The notes under the pieces were generated by a model. It searched no databases, had not been told where the DNA came from, and saw only the letters and a list, made by a program, of their open reading frames with translations. Shown one piece after another: positions 8,382-17,440 of a DNA stretch of 64,000 nucleotides. A program made the position numbers and the translations under genes. The stretch's first letter is position 1. The number at the start of each line of letters is the position of its first letter. Origin of the DNA: Acinetobacter piscicola (lineage in GTDB: Bacteria > Pseudomonadota > Gammaproteobacteria > Pseudomonadales > Moraxellaceae); assembly GCF_002233755.1 (NCBI RefSeq), contig NZ_KZ268705.1, positions 117,868 through 181,867 of the forward strand, given 5' to 3'.

Positions 8382-8732
8382 TTACTTTCTAAGAAAGCTC
8401 GAAATTTCTTGAAAATCACGTTCGACAATATGACGTGTATTTTGTTCCATTTGCCTAAACTGATTTAAAATTTTCTCTCCAAAATCAGTGACCTTTGCAC
8501 CACCACCGTGCATTCCACCTTTTTGAGTTTCCACCAACGCATGCTGAAAACTATTATTCATCGTTTCAACCAATTGCCATGCACGTCGATAACTCATATT
8601 CATGCTTTTCGCTGCTTGAGAAATTGAACCTGAACGTCGAATTTCTTCCAATAATTCAGCCTTACCCGGTCCAAAGGCAATATCTTCATTGAGCAGTACT
8701 CTTAGCTGTAATTTTAATTTGACGTCATGCAT
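8382..8732 (-). CDS. ModE-like regulator, DNA-binding domain only
   Basis: The product matches the winged-helix N-terminal domain of ModE: a beta start (LKLQLRVLLNEDIAFGPGKAELLEEI), the helix-turn-helix GSISQAAKSMNMSYRRAWQLVETMN, and the wing with GGGAKVTDFGEKIL. At about 116 residues it lacks the two Mop/TOBE repeats that bind molybdate in full-length ModE (about 262 residues). The ATG at 8732 has GAG seven bases upstream; a TTG at 8744 is possible. It lies downstream of fdhD in the same direction. Two ModE-box-like sites lie elsewhere in the window, upstream of modA and of the TonB receptor. Confidence 0.88.
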   Translation of the reverse strand: MHDVKLKLQLRVLLNEDIAFGPGKAELLEEIRRSGSISQAAKSMNMSYRRAWQLVETMNNSFQHALVETQKGGMHGGGAKVTDFGEKILNQFRQMEQNTRHIVERDFQEISSFLRK

Positions 8733-8840
8733 AAATTCACTCAAACAAGTACATTCGCTTCACAATGATAATTGAAAAGATATCAGTTAAATTTAGTTTT
8801 TTATATCAGCCTCGTTTTTATATCAACTTAATTTCAACGA

Positions 8841-9623
8841 TCAAGTATATAAAACAAAACCATCTCCACGACAAAAACTTGCCAGTGTTAAACCTGATTT
8901 TTTTGCCATATCAATCGCCATACTGGTCGGTGCAGAAATACACGCCAGTAAAGCAATATTAAGTTGCGCACATTTACGAATAAGCTCATAACTCGCTCGG
9001 CTTGTCATTACAACAAACCCTTGATTTACATCATATTGATTTTGTGAAATATAACCTAATAGTTTATCTAAGGCATTGTGTCGTCCGACATCCTCAAACA
9101 AAGCAACAATTTCCCCAGCTTCAACCCATGCAGCAGCATGCGCTCCACCTGTGATTTGAGTGATTTTTTGACGAGTATTCAATTGAGCAATTGCTTGAGG
9201 AATTTGAGCCAACCATGCATCAGAAATTTGTGTGCTAATTTGAGGTAAATCAAAATGAAGCTGTTGCAGACTTTCAATACCACATAAGCCACAGCCTGTA
9301 CGTCCGACCATCATACGGCGATGTTGTTTAAGTGCCATAAATGCTCGAGCAGAAATCGTCATTTCAACTTGAATGCCAAACTCAGTTTCTTGTATTTCAA
9401 GAGAATAAAGTTCTTTCAAACTGCTCAAAATACCTTCGGATAAGCTAAACCCTTTCGCAAATACATCAATATCTGCTGGAGTTGCCATCATTACCGTATG
9501 CGAAATTCCGTTATAAACCAATGCAATAGGATATTCCTGTACAACAAAATCTGACTGTTCAACCTTTGTATTCTGATTTAAACGCTGAATATCAACACTT
9601 TCATATCCCTGAGAATTCAACAT
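8841..9623 (-). CDS. fdhD: Formate dehydrogenase accessory sulfurtransferase FdhD
   Basis: The 260-residue protein has the FdhD signature GRTGCGLCGIESL with the two Cys at residues 111 and 114, and the later EDVGRHNALDKL and SRASYEL motifs. FdhD passes sulfur from a cysteine desulfurase to the bis-MGD cofactor of formate-dehydrogenase-like enzymes in the cytoplasm. It lies downstream of the YdeP-type oxidoreductase gene with a 139-bp gap that holds an 11-bp stem-loop. The client enzyme is therefore very probably that neighbour. Confidence 0.95.
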   Translation of the reverse strand: MLNSQGYESVDIQRLNQNTKVEQSDFVVQEYPIALVYNGISHTVMMATPADIDVFAKGFSLSEGILSSLKELYSLEIQETEFGIQVEMTISARAFMALKQHRRMMVGRTGCGLCGIESLQQLHFDLPQISTQISDAWLAQIPQAIAQLNTRQKITQITGGAHAAAWVEAGEIVALFEDVGRHNALDKLLGYISQNQYDVNQGFVVMTSRASYELIRKCAQLNIALLACISAPTSMAIDMAKKSGLTLASFCRGDGFVLYT

Positions 9624-9695
9624 TTACTCCTTAATATCCGTATTGGCTTTATTTCTATTCCTTATAAAAATGCCAAAACCATTCATTCTATCGTT

Positions 9696-9726
9696 GAAAT
9701 GGCACTCTGCAATGAAGTGCCATTTC
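9696..9726. other. Perfect 11-bp stem-loop between the oxidoreductase gene and fdhD
   Basis: GAAATGGCACT at 9696-9706 pairs with AGTGCCATTTC at 9716-9726 around nine bases. No T-run follows on either strand, so it may be a weak terminator, a processing site or an operator. Confidence 0.5.
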
Positions 9727-9762
9727 ACAAATCAATATTATTTATAGATATTCAACAATGAT

Positions 9763-12174
9763 TTAACCCACTCGACTCACAATTTCATTGGCGTCTTCAG
9801 GATCTACTGCTTCTGCTAAATTGAAATGCTCAGGAGCGTGTCCCGCATGTAAAATCACAGGTACGCTTTTCGATGCAGGAATTTTTGCATATTTATCATG
9901 GCTACTTAACGCCACCAATGGATTGGTTTCAGGATAATACGCAGCTAAACTTCCTCGTGGAATATTGTACGGCACGATACGGAAGCTTTGAACGACTCGC
10001 TTAATACCATCGGAATAGATACTTTCGATATCCACCCACTGGTCTGCAACAAAGCCTGCATCTGCAATATCATCAGCATTCATAAACAACACACGGCGTT
10101 GTCCATATACACCGCGATAACGATCATCCAGTCCATACAATGTCGTGTTGTATTGGTCATGTGAGCGTGTGGTCATCAATGTATAAACTTTTGCACCAGT
10201 ATATTGTTCAGCATATTTATTTTCTTTATCCGCATAGACTTCAGCCAATGGGGTAATTAAAAACTGTGCCTTACCGACTGGCGTATTCCAAACATGTTGA
10301 TTGGCAGGATGCTCTAAATGGAAACCACCCGGTTGATATACCCGTGCATTAAAATCATGAAACTCATCAAAAACTTCTTCAATAGAATCTCGAATGCGGT
10401 CATAACTTTCCACATACCATTTCCATTGAATATCACTGTCTGGCAAAACTGCCGCTGCCATACGTGCCACAATATCAGGCTCTGATAATAAGTCATTGGA
10501 AATCGGTTCATTACGCCCTGCAGAAAGATGTACATTACTCATTGAATCTTCAACACTCACTGCTTGTACGCCATGTAATTGCTTATCAATTTCGGTACGA
10601 CCCAAGCATGGAAGAATAAGCGCCTCTTTACCACAGACCAAGTGACTACGATTAAGCTTAGTTGCAATATGCACAGTCAAATTACAACGACGTAATCCTT
10701 CTTGTGTATACGGTGTATCAGGAGTTGCAACGGCAAAATTACCACCTAAACCAATAAAGACTTTTACATCTCCTTCATACATTGCTTTGATGGTATCGAC
10801 CACGCCAAAACCGTGATGACGAGGTGATTTAATTCCAAAAACACGGTCAAGATTATCGAGTAATTTTGGGCTTGGTAATTCATTGATCCCCATGGTTCGA
10901 TCGCCCTGCACATTACTGTGCCCACGAATCGGTGCTAAACCTGCGCCCGGACGACCAATATGCCCTCTTGCCAACATCAAATTCGCGAGCATATGTACAT
11001 TGGCAGTACCATGTCGATGCTGCGTAATTCCCATTCCCCAACAGAAAATTGCAGTTTTGGCATCAAGATACATTTTAGCAAGCGATTCTAAATGTTCAGG
11101 TGTCAGTCCTGTATGTGCATGAATATCTGGCCATGCAGTCCGATCAACTTCTTCCATCATGGCATCAAAGCCAACGGTGTTCATCTCAATAAAAGAACGA
11201 TCAAAAACACTTTTCTTACCCTCAGCAAGTGCTTCTATATCCCATTCGTGCAAGTGTTTGAGCACACCAAAGAGTAATGCATAATCGCCACCAACTTTAG
11301 GTTGGAAATAATAACGACTGATTGGCGTACTGCCATTGGTCATCATTTCAATAGCTGCTTGAGGGTCTTGGAAGCGTTCTAATCCACGTTCTTTCAATGG
11401 GTTAATCGCAACAATATTGCCACCACGGCGAGAGACTTCACGTAAAGTACCTAACATGCGTGGATGGTTCGTTCCCGGATTATGTCCAAAACTGAAAATT
11501 GCATCAGCTATATCAAAATCTTCTAAGGTTACTGTTCCCTTACCTAGTCCAATCGAATCAAGCAAGCCGACACTGGTGGTTTCATGGCACATATTTGAAC
11601 AATCAGGAAAATTATTGGTTCCATATGTGCGGACAAAGAGTTGGTAAAGGAAAGCAGCCTCATTACTGGTACGCCCAGACGTATAAAATGCCGCTTGATT
11701 TGGGTCATCCAAAGCTTGTAAATGCTTGGCAATCAACACAAAAGCCTCATCCCATGAAATCGGCGTATATTTATCTGACACTGGGTCATAACGCATTGGA
11801 TCGGTCAAACGACCTGAATCTTCAAGGAAGAAATCACTTTGTTCAGACAACCAACTAACCGTATGCGTTGCAAAAAATTCTGGGGTTACTCGTTTTGAGG
11901 TAGCTTCAAATGCAACGGCTTTGGCACCGTTTTCACAAAAGTTAAAAGCATGTGCATCTTTCTTTTCAGGCCATGCACATCCGGGACAATCAAACCCAGT
12001 CGGTTGGTTAATATTGAGAAGCGTAATCGCCCCTTTTTTAAAGACTTCTTGTCGTTTTAAATTTCTTGCAACACTTAATAAAGCGCCCCAACCACCAGCA
12101 GGATGAGTATAAGGTTCTATTCGTGCATAACTTGGCTGATCGTCGTTATGCTTTTGATCCTCAACATTTTCCAT
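9763..12174 (-). CDS. FdhF/YdeP-family molybdopterin oxidoreductase
   Basis: The 803-residue protein is a DMSO-reductase superfamily enzyme of the YdeP group. The N-terminus has FDCPGCAWPEKKDAHAFNFC (Cys63, Cys66, Cys80, likely Fe-S ligands) then ENGAKAVAFEAT. Molybdopterin-binding motifs follow, including SFGHNPGTNHPR, FCWGMGITQHRHGT, RGHIGRPGAGLAPIRGHSNVQGDRTMG and, near the C-terminus, TTRSHDQYNTTLYG. The true substrate of YdeP enzymes is unresolved; they are often called putative formate dehydrogenases, but the catalytic Sec/Cys of FdhF is not evident to me. It precedes fdhD. Its upstream region is interrupted by a MITE-like element only 46 bp from the start codon. Confidence 0.9.
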   Translation of the reverse strand: MENVEDQKHNDDQPSYARIEPYTHPAGGWGALLSVARNLKRQEVFKKGAITLLNINQPTGFDCPGCAWPEKKDAHAFNFCENGAKAVAFEATSKRVTPEFFATHTVSWLSEQSDFFLEDSGRLTDPMRYDPVSDKYTPISWDEAFVLIAKHLQALDDPNQAAFYTSGRTSNEAAFLYQLFVRTYGTNNFPDCSNMCHETTSVGLLDSIGLGKGTVTLEDFDIADAIFSFGHNPGTNHPRMLGTLREVSRRGGNIVAINPLKERGLERFQDPQAAIEMMTNGSTPISRYYFQPKVGGDYALLFGVLKHLHEWDIEALAEGKKSVFDRSFIEMNTVGFDAMMEEVDRTAWPDIHAHTGLTPEHLESLAKMYLDAKTAIFCWGMGITQHRHGTANVHMLANLMLARGHIGRPGAGLAPIRGHSNVQGDRTMGINELPSPKLLDNLDRVFGIKSPRHHGFGVVDTIKAMYEGDVKVFIGLGGNFAVATPDTPYTQEGLRRCNLTVHIATKLNRSHLVCGKEALILPCLGRTEIDKQLHGVQAVSVEDSMSNVHLSAGRNEPISNDLLSEPDIVARMAAAVLPDSDIQWKWYVESYDRIRDSIEEVFDEFHDFNARVYQPGGFHLEHPANQHVWNTPVGKAQFLITPLAEVYADKENKYAEQYTGAKVYTLMTTRSHDQYNTTLYGLDDRYRGVYGQRRVLFMNADDIADAGFVADQWVDIESIYSDGIKRVVQSFRIVPYNIPRGSLAAYYPETNPLVALSSHDKYAKIPASKSVPVILHAGHAPEHFNLAEAVDPEDANEIVSRVG

Positions 12175-12220
12175 ATTCCAGCCCTCTACGTCAGTTTTTC
12201 CATAAAAAGATGCGTATTAC

Positions 12221-12492
12221 TTAGGGTCTGTTGACATTTCATAAATGGCTTGCGTTGTAGGCTAAAATTGAGCAGACGAGGAATGAAACGAAGAGAATAG
12301 CGAGACTATTTTCAAGTTTCATAACGAAGGCTGAGATAATTTTAGCGACAACCCTTCGGGACTAGAGTGTTTTTTGACGCTACGTTGTTGTGAACTACTC
12401 ATTTAGAATGACTAAATTTTGTATTTCACGCCTAGTATCGCCTAAAAAACACTCATAGTCGCAAACATAGACGAATTGTCAACAGACCCTAA
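12221..12492. mobile_element. MITE-like element with 16-bp perfect terminal inverted repeats
   Basis: TTAGGGTCTGTTGACA at 12221-12236 is the exact reverse complement of 12477-12492. The 272-bp interior codes for nothing. It has an imperfect internal inverted repeat: GTTGTAGGCTAAAATT at 12253-12268 against a GTTGTCGCTAAAATT match near 12336-12352. AGTGTTTTTT and AAAAAACACT also oppose each other. The ends read TA-GGG and CCC-TA, so a TA (or TTA/TAA) target duplication is plausible, as for IS630/Tc1-like or IS5-like elements. It would need a transposase supplied from elsewhere. Confidence 0.75.
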
Positions 12493-12860
12493 TCCAATAT
12501 AACGTATTTAATTGCTTAAAATAGGCTGTCTTAACCATTTAAAAACATATAGATAATTCACACAATTTGAACCATCGTTTAAACAATCTATTGCTGTTTT
12601 TGTTGCAACCGTTTCAGAGTATAAGTTTCATTTATATTCAATATCCTCTTTTTTTTAGCAGATTTCAATCGTAAATTTATAATGAGAATAGTGTCTCAAA
12701 ATACTCTTTTAGACTGGCTTTTCAATTTGTATACCACGTTAAAAAACAAGCATGCAAGGTACACAAAAACTGAATTGTTGAAGTTGATATTTAAAATAAA
12801 ACGACTCATACTGCTTTATAAATGATCTTATCCTGTGATTAAACAAGGTTAATTGCGACT
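12493..12860. other. Intergenic region upstream of moaA
   Basis: This AT-rich interval lies between the MITE-like element and moaA. The octamer ATATAACG at 12497-12504, right beside the element, is identical to one half of the ModE-box-like site in front of the TonB receptor. I see no coding frame. AAGG lies 14 bases before the moaA ATG. Confidence 0.5.
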
Positions 12861-13889
12861 ATGGACGGCTCGACTAAAACTTTAGCAACACCCGTAAAAA
12901 TGCCGCTAGTGACCAATGCATCAATGCAGTTGGTCGATCAATTTGGTCGCCATAAACATAAACTCAGAATATCCCTGACAGATCGTTGTAATTTTCGTTG
13001 CAGTTACTGCATGCCAGATAAACCAGAGTGGCTCGCTAAAAAAGATATTTTAAGCTTTGAAGAATTATTAAAATTTTGTGAAGTTATGGTGCATTTAGGT
13101 ATCCAACATATCCGTTTGACAGGCGGTGAACCGCTGATGCGCCAAGGCGTTGTCAACTTTATTCATGATTTGAATCGATTAAAAGCACATGGTTTACAAC
13201 GTATTTCCATGACAACTAATGCCTTCTATTTAAAAAAGTATGCATATGCTTTGCAACAAGCAGGTTTAGATGATCTGAATATTAGTCTAGACAGCATTGA
13301 CCCAAATACCTTTCAGAACATGACCAAATGCCCACTCGAACCTGTACTACAAGGGATTGCAGCAGCTCAACAACTCAATATACCAATCAAGTTAAATTGT
13401 GTTTTAGTGGCAGGCAAAAATGATCATGAAATTATTGAACTCACACAATGGGCATATCAACAAAATATCGCATTACGGTTTATTGAATATATGCCGTTGG
13501 ATCAACCTGAACACTGGCAACCCGAAAAAGTCATTACTGAAGATGAAATTATTCAAAAACTTACAGCACATTTCCAGATAGAAAAACAACAAAGACAGAA
13601 TGATCCTGCAACAATTTACCGCCTCAATAATGATTACAAATTAGGCATTATTTCGACCATCAGTAAACCTTTTTGTCAAAGTTGTGATCGTTTGCGCTTA
13701 ACTGCAACAGGTGAATTATTCACTTGCTTGTTTGCCAACTCAGGTACGCCTTTGCGTGCTTTACTTCAGCAAAACGATTCATCTTTAACAGCCACCATTT
13801 TGAATGCTGTATGGCATAAAAAAGCTGGATTTATTGCACACCAGCAAGCTCCATCACGTAAGATCAGCATGCATGCTATAGGGGGATAA
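12861..13889 (+). CDS. moaA: GTP 3',8-cyclase MoaA
   Basis: The 342-residue radical-SAM enzyme makes the first step of molybdenum cofactor synthesis, converting GTP to 3',8-cyclo-GTP. The N-terminal cluster motif is CNFRCSYC (Cys43, Cys47, Cys50), followed by RLTGGEPLMRQGV. The second, C-terminal Fe-S cluster is bound by CQSCDRLRLTATGELFTC, and the chain ends in the required Gly-Gly. The first 20 residues are less conserved, so an ATG at 12900 is another possible start. It heads the plus-strand cofactor cluster moaA-moaCB-moeA-mobA-moaD-moaE. Confidence 0.97.
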   Translation: MDGSTKTLATPVKMPLVTNASMQLVDQFGRHKHKLRISLTDRCNFRCSYCMPDKPEWLAKKDILSFEELLKFCEVMVHLGIQHIRLTGGEPLMRQGVVNFIHDLNRLKAHGLQRISMTTNAFYLKKYAYALQQAGLDDLNISLDSIDPNTFQNMTKCPLEPVLQGIAAAQQLNIPIKLNCVLVAGKNDHEIIELTQWAYQQNIALRFIEYMPLDQPEHWQPEKVITEDEIIQKLTAHFQIEKQQRQNDPATIYRLNNDYKLGIISTISKPFCQSCDRLRLTATGELFTCLFANSGTPLRALLQQNDSSLTATILNAVWHKKAGFIAHQQAPSRKISMHAIGG

Positions 13890-14021
13890 TTCACGGATTA
13901 ATTTTGTGTTCATCAGTCCACGGACTGTATCATCCTTTATTTTTATGTTATCTAAACAATAAATTCTTTGCTCTGATCAAGCAGATGACTGTAGATCAGC
14001 ACCTTAATTTCGGAATATTTT

Positions 14022-14945
14022 ATGAAAAATGTCGGCATGAAGCCTGAAAGCTATCGAATTGCTACTGCAACTTCTGAACTGCTTGCACCAGCACATTGTT
14101 TACAACTTCTTGCAGATGGCAATACCGAAAAAGGTGATGCACTGAAAACAGCACGAATTGCTGGAATTTTGGCTGCAAAACGTACCGATGAACTGATCCC
14201 TCTGTGCCATCCTTTGCCGATTTACCGTGCCGATGTGGATTTTGAATTACTCGCTGATCGAGTCATTATTCAAGCGACTGTTGAAACTATTGCACCAACA
14301 GGTGTTGAAATGGAAGCTTTAACTGCGGCGAGTCTTGCAGCATTAACCATTTATGACATGCTCAAACCACATTGCGAACCGCATGAACTGATTATTCAAC
14401 AATGTAAATTAGACCTGAAAAAAGGCGGAAAATCACATTATAAACGTCATTTACGCCAAGCTGTTTCAGCAGCAGTATTGGTACTGTCTGATACAGTTGC
14501 CGCAGGCCGAAAACCTGATACTGCTGGACGCTCAGTGGTAGACACCTTAACCGAAGCAGGTTTTGATCCAATTCATTATCAAATTTTACCTGATGAAGCA
14601 GATCAGTTAAAAGAATTGGTCTTAAAATTAACACAATCCTATGCTTGCGTGATTACTGTAGGTGGAACAGGTATTGGTAAACGAGATATTACCGTCGATA
14701 CTTTACAGCCTTTACTTGAACGTGAGTTAAACGGCTTGATGGAAGCTGCACGTGCATTTGGGCAAAAGCGCACACCTTATGCAGCGATGTCTCGTGGCGT
14801 TGCAGGCTTTATCGATCGTTCACTGGTGATTACCCTCCCGGGAAGTCGTGGTGGCGCAAGTGAGTCTATGGCAGCAATTTTGCCTGCATTAGTCCATATT
14901 TTTGATGTATGCCGAGATCTACCGCATCCCGGAGGTTATGAATGA
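14022..14945 (+). CDS. moaCB: Bifunctional molybdenum cofactor protein MoaC-MoaB
   Basis: The 307-residue fusion has MoaC (cyclic pyranopterin monophosphate synthase) over about residues 1-145, shown by GDALKTARIAGILAAKRT, ELIPLCHPLPI, VEMEALTAASLAALTIYDM and KGGKSHYKR. MoaB/MogA-type molybdopterin adenylyltransferase follows over about 150-305, shown by VLSDTVAAGRKPDTAGR, TVGGTGIGKRDITVD and LPGSRGGASESM. Thus two steps, closing the pyranopterin after MoaA and adenylating molybdopterin before metal insertion, sit on one chain. Its stop overlaps the moeA start by four bases (ATGA), indicating translational coupling. The fusion is known from Acinetobacter and relatives. Confidence 0.95.
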   Translation: MKNVGMKPESYRIATATSELLAPAHCLQLLADGNTEKGDALKTARIAGILAAKRTDELIPLCHPLPIYRADVDFELLADRVIIQATVETIAPTGVEMEALTAASLAALTIYDMLKPHCEPHELIIQQCKLDLKKGGKSHYKRHLRQAVSAAVLVLSDTVAAGRKPDTAGRSVVDTLTEAGFDPIHYQILPDEADQLKELVLKLTQSYACVITVGGTGIGKRDITVDTLQPLLERELNGLMEAARAFGQKRTPYAAMSRGVAGFIDRSLVITLPGSRGGASESMAAILPALVHIFDVCRDLPHPGGYE

Positions 14946-16186
14946 GCTGTTCAGGTATTGGATTAATTACGCTTGATCAAGCTTTAGCACACTACAGTTC
15001 AGTCGAAACACTGACGCCTATTACTTTGCCGTTAATTCAAGCACATCAGCATGTTCTAGCAGCAGATGTGCAATCAACCGTTTCACTACCATTGTTTACA
15101 CAGAGCGCTGTCGATGGTTATGCACTCAGAAGTGAAGATATACAAGCAGGTATTACTGAGTTTGAACTAGTTGGTGAGATTCGTGCAGGTATAGCTGAGC
15201 AAGTAGAGATTCAAACAGGTCAAACGGTTCGTATTTTTACAGGTGGAAAACTTCCAGATTCGGCAGATACGGTTGCACGACAAGAGATCATCACACGAAC
15301 TGAAAATTTAGCCATTTTAAATCAACCTTTAGAAAAAGGGACTGATATTCGTTACCAAGGCGAAGAACTCACAGTCGGTACAATCCTTGCGAATCAAGGT
15401 CAGCGGTTAGCGAGTGGTTTAATTGCTGCATTGAGTATGGCAGGTGTTCAGGAAGTACAAGTTTATCGTCAGCCTAAAATTGCGGTCCTCATTACAGGGG
15501 ATGAAGTCAGCACACAATTGGATAATGAATCTAAAGTCTTCGATGCAAATGCACCGATGATTTTAACGTGGCTGAAAGAACAAGGCTTGAATGATATCCA
15601 CCTAGAGCATGTGATTGATGATGAAAATATTCTCACTCAAGCATTATCGAATGCAATGAATCACTACGATCTTGTAATTACAACAGGTGGGGTTTCTGTC
15701 GGTGATTATGATCTGATTCGACCAGTCTCTATGGCTTTGGGCGCAAAAGAAATCTTTTGGCAAGTTGCACAAAAACCGGGTAAACCACTGTATTTTGCTG
15801 AATATCAACACAGTCCTGTTAACAATACTTCTGACTTTGATAACAAGCATACTTATCTACTGGGTTTGCCGGGTAATCCTGCCGCAGTTCTCACCTGTCT
15901 TGCGGTGCATGTTTCGACATTGTTGGCGGCATTGCAAGGTGTCACCTCACCAATGCCTGCATGGAAAAAAGCGCATCTCACAGACAACGTAAAACAAGAC
16001 AGTCGTGAACAATTATTACGTATGGTTGTGAATGTGAATGATCTTGGTCAATTGACTGTTTCAAAACTGGGGAAACAACAATCACATATGCTCAGCAATT
16101 TAAATCAAGCCAATGCCATTGTTCGCATCCCAGTTCGATCCGATACGCCAATATCATTGGACTATGTCGATTTTATTGCACTATAA
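14942..16186 (+). CDS. moeA: Molybdopterin molybdotransferase MoeA
   Basis: The 414-residue cytoplasmic enzyme inserts molybdate into adenylated molybdopterin. Visible family motifs are PLFTQSAVDGYALR (domain I), VRIFTGGKLPDSADTVARQE, the domain III pattern IAVLITGDEVS and FDANAPM, TTGGVSVGDYDLI, and LPGNPAAVLTC near the C-terminal beta domain. Length is normal for the family. It is translationally coupled to moaCB. A 169-bp gap without a clear terminator separates it from mobA. Confidence 0.96.
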   Translation: MSCSGIGLITLDQALAHYSSVETLTPITLPLIQAHQHVLAADVQSTVSLPLFTQSAVDGYALRSEDIQAGITEFELVGEIRAGIAEQVEIQTGQTVRIFTGGKLPDSADTVARQEIITRTENLAILNQPLEKGTDIRYQGEELTVGTILANQGQRLASGLIAALSMAGVQEVQVYRQPKIAVLITGDEVSTQLDNESKVFDANAPMILTWLKEQGLNDIHLEHVIDDENILTQALSNAMNHYDLVITTGGVSVGDYDLIRPVSMALGAKEIFWQVAQKPGKPLYFAEYQHSPVNNTSDFDNKHTYLLGLPGNPAAVLTCLAVHVSTLLAALQGVTSPMPAWKKAHLTDNVKQDSREQLLRMVVNVNDLGQLTVSKLGKQQSHMLSNLNQANAIVRIPVRSDTPISLDYVDFIAL

Positions 16187-16354
16187 GCTTGTAACAACTT
16201 GGAACAATAAGAGCATATCAATTGCTTCAAATGAAATCTTCTGCATTGCATTATTTATGGTCATCGTAAATATTTTGCGCTATTTAAAAGCAAATGCAGA
16301 AGTTTCAAAATTTAATCTAGGTCTAGATGGTCATCATACCAATATAAGGTCAAT

Positions 16355-16951
16355 ATGATGCAGAACTATCCCACAACAGCACTGGTCATTTTAGCAGGTG
16401 GACAGGCTACACGAATGAATGGTGAAAATAAGCTCTTACAAAGCTTTGACCATGAAATTCAGCTGTTAAAAATATATAAGGCTTTTCTAGGGCAAGTTGA
16501 TGAAATATGGATCAATAGCCATAGAGACTATGACCGTTATTTAGAATTGATCTCTGATATTGGCTATTTCAAAGATGAGACGGATGGTTTTTTAGGGCCA
16601 TTAATCGGCATGAAAAGTGCTTGGTCTTATGTCCAATCTGATTATGTTTTATTTATCCCATGCGATATTACAGAGATTCCACAAGATATATTGTTGTATC
16701 TACATCAAGCTTTAGAAAAAAATCCATTGTCTTCTGTGGCTTATGTTTCTATCAATGGGCAAGCACTCTACCCTTTCTGCTTACTAAAGCGTAGTAGTGT
16801 TGAGACTCTGTCTAAGCATCTTGAACTTCAACAACTGAGTTTAAGACGCTGTTTTGCAGAACTTGCACCACAAATTGTCAATATTCAGAATCAAAATCTG
16901 AATTACCACAGCCTAAACTCATTTGAAGAGTTGCAAAACTATCGCAAATAA
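16355..16951 (+). CDS. mobA: Molybdenum cofactor guanylyltransferase MobA
   Basis: The 198-residue protein has the NTP-transferase opening VILAGGQATRMNGENKLL with the GG-x-x-x-R-x-x-G-x-x-K signature, and PCDI at the metal-binding position (normally PCDxP). MobA attaches GMP to Moco to make the bis-MGD cofactor needed by DMSO-reductase-type enzymes such as the YdeP homologue in this window. The start ATG at 16355 is followed directly by a second ATG; AAGG lies five bases upstream. Conservation after the first 100 residues is lower than in E. coli MobA, but context makes the call firm. Confidence 0.9.
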   Translation: MMQNYPTTALVILAGGQATRMNGENKLLQSFDHEIQLLKIYKAFLGQVDEIWINSHRDYDRYLELISDIGYFKDETDGFLGPLIGMKSAWSYVQSDYVLFIPCDITEIPQDILLYLHQALEKNPLSSVAYVSINGQALYPFCLLKRSSVETLSKHLELQQLSLRRCFAELAPQIVNIQNQNLNYHSLNSFEELQNYRK

Positions 16952-17049
16952 TCAATTGAAGATTTAATAGATAGATGATCAATGGATAAAGACTCAGTTA
17001 AGTAAGAAGGCTGTATTAAAAAATGGACAACCAAGTGCTTTTACAAGAC

Positions 17050-17067
17050 AAGTGAACAAGGTCACTT
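17050..17067. promoter_or_regulatory. CRP-like dyad upstream of moaD
   Basis: AAGTGA, six bases, TCACTT is a symmetric site with CRP-type geometry 120 bases before moaD. It departs from the TGTGA/TCACA consensus at the outer position, so the factor is uncertain. Confidence 0.25.
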
Positions 17068-17187
17068 TCACACATTTACTTTTCGTTTTTTGATGATTAA
17101 ATTGGATAATGCTAAAGTTTATGAACATCTATTTAATATCTATAAATGACTTATCATTTTTAAAGCAATTCCAATATAGAGGCAGAT

Positions 17188-17439
17188 ATGCAGGAAATTA
17201 ATATAAAAGTTGAATCTTATGGTGCGATTGAAAAACACCTACCTGCTGACCTCAGCCTAAGTTGTGCATCAAATAGTTTGGTTGCTGATGTATTAGAACA
17301 AATTAAAGGGCAATATCCTTCAGTTTCCGAGATGATAGAACGCTGTGCATGTGCAATCGGTGAAGATATTATTTCCCGCCAAAGTGTCTTAGAGAAAGAC
17401 AGCACCTTAGTTTTACTCTCACCTGTTGCAGGAGGTTGA
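17188..17439 (+). CDS. moaD: Molybdopterin synthase sulfur carrier subunit MoaD
   Basis: The 83-residue ubiquitin-like protein ends PVAGG, the C-terminal Gly-Gly that becomes a thiocarboxylate and donates sulfur to make the dithiolene of molybdopterin. The start has GAGG nearby. Its stop at 17437-17439 is one base from the moaE ATG, and the GGAGG ribosome binding site of moaE overlaps its last codons. The two synthase subunits are therefore translated together. Confidence 0.95.
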   Translation: MQEINIKVESYGAIEKHLPADLSLSCASNSLVADVLEQIKGQYPSVSEMIERCACAIGEDIISRQSVLEKDSTLVLLSPVAGG

Positions 17440-17440
17440 T

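Noticed and set aside
11499..11858. 119-codon plus-strand frame over the oxidoreductase gene
   Set aside because: It is antisense to a well-conserved molybdopterin enzyme, with no ribosome binding site and no recognisable domain.
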